Positions 6,768 to 13,755 of a stretch of 60,394 bases of DNA are shown here, piece after piece. The stretch lies in contig NZ_JABFNS010000044.1 in the NCBI RefSeq assembly GCF_013116825.1, forward strand, positions 1 to 60,394, read 5' to 3'. Source of the DNA: Myxococcus xanthus (GTDB lineage Bacteria; Myxococcota; Myxococcia; Myxococcales; Myxococcaceae). The position numbers were made by a program, and so were the translations under genes. The notes below the pieces were generated by a model. It saw nothing but the letters and a program-made list of their open reading frames with translations, ran no database searches and was not told the DNA's origin. The first letter of the stretch is position 1. The number at the start of each line of letters is the position of its first letter.

Positions 6768-8057
6768 ATGCTGTTGGTAGACGTGCTGGAGGAGCACCTC
6801 GACGAGGCCGAATTTCGGTGGCTGCAATGGGAGAGGGCCCTGGAGGCACCGGACTTCACCCTTGAGGAGACGGCAACGAGAGAGGAGCGACTCCTGGCGC
6901 ACCTGGAGGCACTGGAGGACGAGTCCGCGCTCGACACCGTGCTGCGCCCGGCCTTCGACTCGGAGGAAGCGCTGCGCGTCTCGGCCGCAACCTACGCGCT
7001 GCTGGGGCTGGGCCAGGTGGACGAGGTGCTGGTGCGGCTGCGAGGTGCGGAAGCGCCCACCCGTGCCGCCATTCTCCGGGCGTTGGAGGTGAGTGAAGCA
7101 CCAGGGCTGGCCCCTCGCCTCCTCGAATTGCTGAAGTTGGAGGACACGGGACTTCAGGCGGGAGTGCTGGAGACGCTGGCCTTCCGCCAGGAAGCGCCCG
7201 TGGAGGTGCTGGCGCGCTTCTTCACCCATGACAAGCCGCGGGCGCGAGTCGCCGCCCTGCGCGGGGCGCCTTCGCTGCCGGAGGAGACGGCGCGCAGACA
7301 CTTGCCCGCGCTGCTCGATTCGGCCCACCCCGGCATTCGTGCGGCGGCCATGGAGGCGGGCCTTGCCTCTGGAGTACAGCTGGCCTGGGAAGCATGTCGC
7401 AAGGCAGTGCAGGCGCCCGGCGCGCATACCCGAGAAGCCATGGTGTTGCTGGCACTGGGCGGCGACGAGGCGGAAGCCGCCCGCTTGGTGGACTTGCTGG
7501 AGTCCGCCGAGCTGCGTGCCCACGCCCTCTGGGCTCTGGGCTTCAGCGGCCAGGTGGTTGCCATGGAGGCCTGCGTGAAGCACCTCGCGGTTCCCGACGT
7601 GGCGCGGCTGGCAGGAGAGGCGCTCTCGGCCATGACGGGCCTGCGCTTGGAAAGCGCCTATGCCCTACCTCCGGGAGAGAGGCTCGAAGACGCGCCGGTG
7701 CCCCCGGAGGAGCAGGAGAGTCCCGACGCTGATTTGACGCCCCGGCCGGAGGACGACTTGCCCTGGCCGGACGTGGCCGCCGTAAAGGACTGGTGGGCGC
7801 AAAACCGTGCACGCTTCGCGAAGGGCACGCGCTACCTGCAGGGCCAGCCCTTCTCGGGCCCGGTGCTGGTGGAGGCGCTGGGGTCCAGTCCCATGCGGCG
7901 CCGGCACGTGCTGGCGCGAGAACTCACCATTCGCACCCGCGGGCAGCACCGCATACCCACCCGCGCCTTCACCCACCACCAACACGAAGCCCTTGCACGG
8001 GCGAAGGCCACAGCTGCCCGCGTCCGGGCCGCGCCCCTGGCCTCCACCCTCCGCTGA
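6768..8057 (+). CDS. TIGR02270-type HEAT-repeat protein (T6SS-associated)
   Basis: 429 residues, start ATG 6768 with GGGGGAGAGGG upstream. Alternating short helices, for example SEEALRVSAATYALLGLGQV, AAILRALEVSEAPGLAPRLL and ARLAGEALSAMTGLRLE, form HEAT-like repeats over residues ~50-300. A Pro/Glu-rich linker follows, then a C-terminal domain with VKDWWAQNRARFAKGTRYLQ. TIGR02270 proteins sit in type VI secretion effector clusters beside DUF2169 and PAAR-like proteins. The exact role is unknown; a loading scaffold is likely. Confidence 0.82.
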   Translation: MLLVDVLEEHLDEAEFRWLQWERALEAPDFTLEETATREERLLAHLEALEDESALDTVLRPAFDSEEALRVSAATYALLGLGQVDEVLVRLRGAEAPTRAAILRALEVSEAPGLAPRLLELLKLEDTGLQAGVLETLAFRQEAPVEVLARFFTHDKPRARVAALRGAPSLPEETARRHLPALLDSAHPGIRAAAMEAGLASGVQLAWEACRKAVQAPGAHTREAMVLLALGGDEAEAARLVDLLESAELRAHALWALGFSGQVVAMEACVKHLAVPDVARLAGEALSAMTGLRLESAYALPPGERLEDAPVPPEEQESPDADLTPRPEDDLPWPDVAAVKDWWAQNRARFAKGTRYLQGQPFSGPVLVEALGSSPMRRRHVLARELTIRTRGQHRIPTRAFTHHQHEALARAKATAARVRAAPLASTLR

Positions 8058-8063
8058 CGCCCC

Positions 8064-9086
8064 ATGCCTGCCCTGGAGAATTTCACACCCTTCGCGGCCA
8101 CAGACTTTCTCTCGCTGACGAAGGAGGGCGAGGAGTGCCTCGTCTTCGTCGCCGCCGGCAGCTTCGTCCTGCCGCCGGCCGGGCGCGCCGCCAACGCACC
8201 GCTGGCGGTATGCGAGAAGCAACTGCAGCCCGCCACCACGGACACGTATTGGGGCGAGCCGGAGAAGTCGAGCCTGCGCTACGAGTCGCAGTCTGCCTAC
8301 ACACGCCCGGGCACGGACGTGCTGCTGCACGGCCAAGCCTGGGCGCCCCGAGGCCGAAAGGTGACGCGCACGCAGGTGGTAGTGCGGGTGGGCACGTTGG
8401 AGAAACGGGCCACCGTCTTCGGCACCCGCGTCTGGTACCGCGGCCTCGTAGGGCTGAGTGCCTCAGACGCCCTACCCTTCGAGTCCGTGCCACTGCGCTA
8501 CGAGAATGCCTTCGGCGGCACCACGGCGTCGGGCCACGAGGCGCGCAACCCCGTAGGCCGGGGCTTCTACACCGGCGCGAAGGAGGCGCTGGAAAGGCCC
8601 CTTCCCTCCATTGAGGCGCCCGAGGCCCTCGTGCGCGGCTGGGCGGACAGGCCCCCACCCTGCAGCTTCGGCCCAGTGGCGCGGCACTGGCAACCGCGCC
8701 TGGGCTGGGCGGGGACATACGACGCGGCTTGGGTGGAGAAGCGCGCTCCCCTCTGGCCCAGGGACTTCGACGAGCGCTTCTTCCATGCCGCCCCTGACGG
8801 TCTGCGGGCTCCGGCTCACCTGCAGGGCGGAGAGACGGTGGTGCTGGAAGGCGTCTCGCCCGATGGCCCGCTGGCCTTCCACCTCCCCACTCACCGACTC
8901 CTGGCCCGCTGCACCTTCGCAGGCCGGAGGGAGAAGCGACGAATGGTGCTGGACACGGTGCTGCTAGAGCCGGACGAGGGGCGCCTTGTCCTCACCTGGC
9001 GAGCGACGTTTCCAGCGCACCAGCAACTGGCCAGGCATGAGGTGAGTACCGTGCGGCTGCTCTTGCCCGGGGAGGACACGCCATGA
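8064..9086 (+). CDS. DUF2169 type VI secretion accessory (adaptor/chaperone)
   Basis: 340 residues, starting 6 nt after the HEAT-repeat gene. Family landmarks are FVLPPAGRAA, DTYWGEPEKSSLRYESQ, TDVLLHGQAWAPRG, ENAFGGTT and WPRDFDERFFHAAPDGLR. DUF2169 proteins are encoded next to PAAR or DUF4150 effectors and are thought to load them on the VgrG spike. The stop overlaps the next gene as ATGA, showing tight coupling. Confidence 0.88.
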   Translation: MPALENFTPFAATDFLSLTKEGEECLVFVAAGSFVLPPAGRAANAPLAVCEKQLQPATTDTYWGEPEKSSLRYESQSAYTRPGTDVLLHGQAWAPRGRKVTRTQVVVRVGTLEKRATVFGTRVWYRGLVGLSASDALPFESVPLRYENAFGGTTASGHEARNPVGRGFYTGAKEALERPLPSIEAPEALVRGWADRPPPCSFGPVARHWQPRLGWAGTYDAAWVEKRAPLWPRDFDERFFHAAPDGLRAPAHLQGGETVVLEGVSPDGPLAFHLPTHRLLARCTFAGRREKRRMVLDTVLLEPDEGRLVLTWRATFPAHQQLARHEVSTVRLLLPGEDTP

Positions 9087-10132
9087 GTGCTGCGCAGGTT
9101 GTGGGACTGGGCCTCTGCACGCCGGTGGGCACCTCGGCACACATGACGTTGGCCTCGCTGCGCGCGGGCCTCGTGCGTTTCGCGGAGACGGAGGTACTGG
9201 ACGGGGTGGCCGAGCCCGTGCGGGCCTCGCGACTGAGTCTCCTTGACGCCTCCCTCTCCCGCACAGAGCGAATCGTGGCCCTGGCCCAGCAAGCCCTCGC
9301 CGGCGTGCGGCCGCTCCTGGACGCACTCCCTCCTGGGCGGGTGCCGCTGTACCTCGGACTGCCGGAGGCCGGGCTGGGCGCCCGAGTGGAGCAGGAGTCG
9401 CTGGTGGCGGCGCTCCTGGCCGAGACGAAGGGACGGTTGGACGTCGTGCAGGTGTATGCGGCCGGGCGGGCCGCCTTCTTCGAAGCACTCGCCTCGGCCC
9501 AGAAGGATTTGCACTCCGGTAGAGCCTCCTCGCTGGTGCTGGTGGGGGCGGTGGACTCGTTGGTCGACAGCGCTTCACTGCGGGCGCTCGTGGAGGCACG
9601 GCTCCACCTGGGCCGCCGGAATCCAGACGGGAGAATCCCGGGCGAGGCTGCTGGCTTCGTTGCCCTGGCACGGCCAGGCGCCCTCAAGCAGCTTAAGTTG
9701 GAGACCTCGGGCGTCCTGCTGGGCACAGCGCTCGCAGTGGAGCCCAAACCCTTCACGCACGGCCGCCCCAGCCTGGCTGAGGGGCTGACGGAAGCCCTCC
9801 TTGCCCTGCGGAAAAACGCGGTAACGGGCGGGCGATGGGTGGACGCAGTCCTGGCCTGCCAGCCTGGAGACGGCTTCTGGGCAACTGAATTCTCCCGCGC
9901 CTACCTGCGCAACACCGCCCTCATGCCCGAGCCCCTGCGCGTCCTCGTCGCGGGCGAAGGACTGGGAGATGCCGGCGCCGGCGCCGGCGCCGTCATGCTG
10001 GGCGTAGCTCTGCACCGGGCACGCTGGCGCCACCCCAGCGCACGCAGGACGCTCGTCTATGGCAGTGCCGACGGTGGACGCATTGGCGCCTGCATCGTGG
10101 AGATGAATCGAAACGCCAAGGAGGAAGCTTGA
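9083..10132 (+). CDS. beta-ketoacyl-synthase-like protein without catalytic Cys (T6SS cluster)
   Basis: 349 residues of thiolase fold: N-terminal VVGLGLCTPVGTSAHMTLAS, the ASSLVLVGAVDSLVD segment, and GRIPGEAAGFVALARPG. Where ketosynthases have an acyl-binding Cys the sequence reads VYAAGRAAFFEAL, so Ala stands in that place and acyl transfer is not expected. Such proteins recur between DUF2169 and DUF4150 genes in proteobacterial type VI clusters; a structural or adaptor role is inference. It overlaps both neighbours by 4 nt. Confidence 0.8.
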   Translation: MSAAQVVGLGLCTPVGTSAHMTLASLRAGLVRFAETEVLDGVAEPVRASRLSLLDASLSRTERIVALAQQALAGVRPLLDALPPGRVPLYLGLPEAGLGARVEQESLVAALLAETKGRLDVVQVYAAGRAAFFEALASAQKDLHSGRASSLVLVGAVDSLVDSASLRALVEARLHLGRRNPDGRIPGEAAGFVALARPGALKQLKLETSGVLLGTALAVEPKPFTHGRPSLAEGLTEALLALRKNAVTGGRWVDAVLACQPGDGFWATEFSRAYLRNTALMPEPLRVLVAGEGLGDAGAGAGAVMLGVALHRARWRHPSARRTLVYGSADGGRIGACIVEMNRNAKEEA

Positions 10133-11433
10133 GCAAGGTCTTCGCCAACGGTCGCTCCATCCTGCACAAGGGGAGCGGGAACACGCACACCTCTGCCGCG
10201 CCCGACGTCTGCAAGGTGCCGACGCCAGGCGGGCCGGTGCCCACGCCCTTCGTGAACTCCGCCCAGGACGCCACGCTCACCAAGGGCAGCAAGAGTGTCA
10301 CCATCAACGGCCAGCCGGTGGCGCTGACGGACTCCGAGCTGAGCGTCAGCTCCGGCGACGAGCCCGGGACGGCAGGCGGCCTCATCTCCTCCAAATTTAA
10401 GGGGAAGATGGCTTGGGGCAGCGGCAGCGTGGACGTGAAGGTTGAGGGCAAGGGCGTCGTGCGCTTCCTCGACGTTACCCTCCACAACGGCAACTCCTTT
10501 AACACCACGTTCATGTCGAATGGCCGGGCGGGAACTGGCTTCGCCTACGGGGACGACTTCGAAGGGGTGTGCATCATCTGCCAGAAGGATGCGGAGAGCC
10601 ACGCGGTGCCCGAGCTGCTCGAAGGCAGCCTGGATGTCGCCAACAAGATTCTCAAGGACCTCAAGGCGCGCGAGGACGCATGGGTCAAGGTCAACCAGGA
10701 AATCGCCATGAAGGCGGCTGAACTCGAGCGTCTTGGGCGCCAGCCTGTCCCCCCTAAACAGGCGACGCTGGAGGAACGACGGGCGAGCATTCAGTCACTG
10801 AAGCGGACGCGCGATGAACTCGAGGGCCATCGCCGAGAGGACTCCACCGGGTACATGTTTGGAGTCATGGTGTGCCTCACCGGCAAGAAGTTCGCCGCGG
10901 TGTCGGGGAATGAGGTGCCGCCCGCGTTCGAAACCATCGCCGCGAGTTACGGTTGCACGGTCATCAAGGATTCGGCCACGCTGGAGAGCTTCAAGGCCCT
11001 GAATCCACGATGTGCCGCCGGAGACACCGCGGCTACCCAGAAAATGACCAAGCAGTGGAACGACACGACGAGGAGGGTCGCAAGAGGAGAGACTGGCTAC
11101 TCCAACCGCCCAGGGACTTGCGCAGGCGCCAAACTCATCGGGAAGAGCGGCCACGTCGCTCACTCGATGACGGAGCTCTACTTCTCGTTCACAGGCGGTA
11201 GGCGAGCACTGACCTTCAATGTGCTTTATCGCGGCCCCAACAAATTCGCTCCATCCGAGGGAACTTGGACTCCTCCTAGCGTAGCTTCTCTCTTAAGTGG
11301 CGAGGGCGGCGAGAACATTGAGGAGCGTCGTGACATGAAACGCAAGAAGGAGACCACAGTGCCTTCATGTCGCTCATGTCAGGACACGCTTTACATGGCC
11401 CGGTGCGATATCGAGGTGCAGACATGCGGATGA
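10129..11433 (+). CDS. DUF4150 PAAR-like type VI effector with C-terminal deaminase-like toxin domain
   Basis: 434 residues. Residues 1-~145 are a DUF4150/PAAR-like tip domain (SKVFANGRSILHKGSGNTHT, APDVCKVPTPGGPVPTPF, SVTINGQPVALTDSE). A helical linker with ~20% charged residues spans ~160-235. The C-terminal part has CAGAKLI (331-337), MTELYF (347-352) and PSCRSC plus YMARC (412-426), resembling the zinc-binding Cys motifs of bacterial nucleic-acid deaminase toxins (YwqJ/SUKH-linked type). The deaminase call is inference from motif spacing. It is immediately followed by a SUKH-type gene, the expected immunity class. Confidence 0.8.
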   Translation: MSKVFANGRSILHKGSGNTHTSAAPDVCKVPTPGGPVPTPFVNSAQDATLTKGSKSVTINGQPVALTDSELSVSSGDEPGTAGGLISSKFKGKMAWGSGSVDVKVEGKGVVRFLDVTLHNGNSFNTTFMSNGRAGTGFAYGDDFEGVCIICQKDAESHAVPELLEGSLDVANKILKDLKAREDAWVKVNQEIAMKAAELERLGRQPVPPKQATLEERRASIQSLKRTRDELEGHRREDSTGYMFGVMVCLTGKKFAAVSGNEVPPAFETIAASYGCTVIKDSATLESFKALNPRCAAGDTAATQKMTKQWNDTTRRVARGETGYSNRPGTCAGAKLIGKSGHVAHSMTELYFSFTGGRRALTFNVLYRGPNKFAPSEGTWTPPSVASLLSGEGGENIEERRDMKRKKETTVPSCRSCQDTLYMARCDIEVQTCG

Positions 11434-12230
11434 CCTGGTCGGAACTCCTCAAGGCCCCGCCCCCCCTCTCGGTGGCGGGCATGCTCACGTTTATGGAGCG
11501 ATGGAAGCCACGGAGTACGCACGGCTTCGAACCAGCAACGGCCGACCAGATTGCGGCGCTGGCCCAGCCTCATGGCGGGCTCGACATGATGCCCCCCGTG
11601 TATCGCGAGTTCCTTGCGACGATGGGAGCCTCAACCGGCGGCTTGCGATTGATGTGGGGCACGACTTCGATTTCGGAGCTGCTCGAGGAGCGCCAGGAGC
11701 CTCAGCGAGAACGGCCCGATTCGCGCCGCTACCTCAAGTTCGCCATCGGCGAGGATGACTACAATGGCCGCCATCCCGATGACTTCTTCGACCTCTCCCA
11801 CCGAACATCTGATGGACGCGACGCAGCGATTATCCGCATCCACGAGCGGCACTTGATAAGTGGCAAAGCGGAGGCTGAGCAGCCCTTCCCGAGCTTCTCA
11901 GACCTTCTCCGAGCGGTAATCGTATCCAGAGTCTGCCTGGAAGCCGACCCGCGAAAGAGAACGTCATCCTACGACCTTGGCTCGAATCCCGAGGCGCCGG
12001 CCAAGGCCTACGCGTTCTTCACACAACTAGGATTCTCGCTTACAGAGCTCGGGGCATCCTCGGCGATAGTCCCTCTAGAACACCCAGAGCGCGGCGCAGT
12101 AGCCCTTATCAGTGCGCCTTCGACACTTATCCCAAGTACGAGTGTTGAGTTGCGTGCTCGTGACAATGCCCAGCAGGTGCTCCTCAATGAAGTGCTCCAG
12201 GACCACGAGCAGGAGTTAGGCGGCGATTGA
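11424..12230 (+). CDS. SUKH (SMI1/KNR4-like) immunity protein
   Basis: 268 residues, starting inside the end of the effector gene (ATG 11424; ATG 11430 forming ATGA is an alternative). The N-terminal half has FEPATADQIAALAQPHGG and MMPPVYREFLATMGASTGG, the classic SUKH pattern ending in a Leu-rich helix, and FFDLSHRTSDGRDAAIIRIH later. SUKH proteins neutralise many nuclease and deaminase toxins of polymorphic effectors. The C-terminal ~90 residues (LGSNPEAPAKAYAFFTQLGF, VALISAPSTLIPSTS) form an extra domain not needed for the fold. Confidence 0.8.
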   Translation: MRMTWSELLKAPPPLSVAGMLTFMERWKPRSTHGFEPATADQIAALAQPHGGLDMMPPVYREFLATMGASTGGLRLMWGTTSISELLEERQEPQRERPDSRRYLKFAIGEDDYNGRHPDDFFDLSHRTSDGRDAAIIRIHERHLISGKAEAEQPFPSFSDLLRAVIVSRVCLEADPRKRTSSYDLGSNPEAPAKAYAFFTQLGFSLTELGASSAIVPLEHPERGAVALISAPSTLIPSTSVELRARDNAQQVLLNEVLQDHEQELGGD

Positions 12231-12419
12231 AGAAGAGGCGTCACGCACGTAGCGTGTCGAGCTCTCATCCATGCGGCGACGGGGGGGACGATGCCTCCGC
12301 CAGAGACAACACCGGCGACACACAGGCTCGCGGTTTTGAATTCCGGCTACGAAGCAAGCAGCCGGACCTGCGCACGCGCAACATTGGCTATAGCCGCCAA
12401 GCCAGCGCGCCTTGCTGGT

Positions 12420-13385
12420 TCACCCTACCCTGAGAAAAATCTCCGTACGGTGAAACTCAAGGTACTTCCTCTGCGCCGGGTTGAATGCCCCCACGTTGGG
12501 CCTTTCGGCAACATTCACCCCCATCCTGAGTAAGGCATCCTGGTTGGCCACTGGAGACACCAGAACATGGCCGTTATCTGCAAAGGAGATAAAGCCTCTG
12601 TCGAAGAGGCAGTCGATGCTGGGGCTTAAGAGCAGTCCATTATTTCCGTCCAATCGTTCCTGATTGGAACTGTGCCGCCACGGCTTGATGTGGCTCGCGA
12701 TAAGGAAGCTGGGGATGCTCACTCCAGTGATGCGACAGGCCTTCTCCACCTTCGCCACATTCTCCCGAAAGAGCCCCTGTCCACGGCGGGCCTTCACAAG
12801 CGCATCCCGCTCTGTTGTCGACAACTCGGCCTGAGCTCGAACTTGCCCTTCTGCGAGCGCCTCCCATTGACTTCGAGCCTGCTCCACGGGGGATACGACC
12901 TCGAGTGAAGCCTCATGACTCGTCGCGGCGATTTGCAAGTCCTTGGCATTGAGCAATGCCACCAGGAGCTCGCCCATTGCGAGAGGAAGCTCCGCTAGAT
13001 AGACGGACTGCAGGCCATTGCCAGTCTCCGGATGAAGGGGAGAGTAAATAGCGGGCAGTAGCGGCCGGATTTCTTCCAGGTGAGCTTTCGGTGAAAGTGG
13101 GTACGCCAGCACTTCGAATTCAACGCTCACCTTATAGCCGATGGCCTCCCACCCCTCGCTGAACCCATCGGGCCGCGGGCAATCGTAGCAATACGACTGA
13201 ACGACTCCGTATCCCCGAATCGCCCCATCCCAGTATGCGAGCACCACATCCCCCGGCGAGGCCTCCCTCATGTTCTCGTAAAACTGGTTGCGCGCACCGT
13301 TGCGCTTCCGCTTCGGCGACCACAGGTACCCGCCGGCGATCTCGTGTCGATGCGTCTGCTTCTGGTTAACCCACCAATATCGCAA
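12420..13385 (-). CDS. EVE-HNH modification-dependent restriction nuclease
   Basis: 321 residues, read from a TTG at 13385 preceded by GGAGGGGGA; this start gives MRYWWVNQKQTHRHEIAGGY, the normal beginning of EVE-type PUA domains that read modified bases (SPKRKRNGARNQFYENM, PGDVVLAYWDGAIRGYG). A middle helical region is followed by an HNH_2 nuclease domain: IASHIKPWRHSSNQERLDG, NNGLLLSPSIDCLFDRGFISF. EVE-HNH enzymes are single-gene type IV-like restriction systems against phages with modified DNA. The substrate modification cannot be told from the sequence. It is convergent with the type VI operon. Confidence 0.82.
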   Translation of the reverse strand: MRYWWVNQKQTHRHEIAGGYLWSPKRKRNGARNQFYENMREASPGDVVLAYWDGAIRGYGVVQSYCYDCPRPDGFSEGWEAIGYKVSVEFEVLAYPLSPKAHLEEIRPLLPAIYSPLHPETGNGLQSVYLAELPLAMGELLVALLNAKDLQIAATSHEASLEVVSPVEQARSQWEALAEGQVRAQAELSTTERDALVKARRGQGLFRENVAKVEKACRITGVSIPSFLIASHIKPWRHSSNQERLDGNNGLLLSPSIDCLFDRGFISFADNGHVLVSPVANQDALLRMGVNVAERPNVGAFNPAQRKYLEFHRTEIFLRVG

Positions 13386-13755
13386 ACTTCCCCCTCCTAC
13401 GTCGTTGGCTCTTGGGGCGAGTATAGGGGATGAGATTGAGTCTGAGGGAAGTCCGCAGCTCAAGCGACCTAATTACGGCCCACCAGGCACTGCCCTAGTT
13501 AAGGTGACGGACGCGACCAAGCGCAAGCCGGCCTCCTGCTACTCCTCACGAAGCCGGAAGCCCCGCGGTCGACGCCCCCCCCTTCAGACCGCCTGGCACG
13601 GCACAACGGGCTGGCCCGCGAGAGTAGCGTGCCAGCCAGGCAGAACCGGCGCACGATCGCCTCTGGCACGGGATGCCTTCTGCTCATGTCATGTAACAAC
13701 GGGGTCGGGCCGGTCGCCTCCGAGCTGAACTGAGCCAAGTTCCGTAGGAGCTGCA
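13386..13755. other. intergenic region between EVE-HNH and SIR2-dynamin genes
   Basis: No convincing gene. It should hold the 3' end of the SIR2-dynamin transcript and the promoter of the EVE-HNH gene (sequence upstream of 13385 is A/T-richer, with GAGTATAGGG near 13419-13428). Confidence 0.4.
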
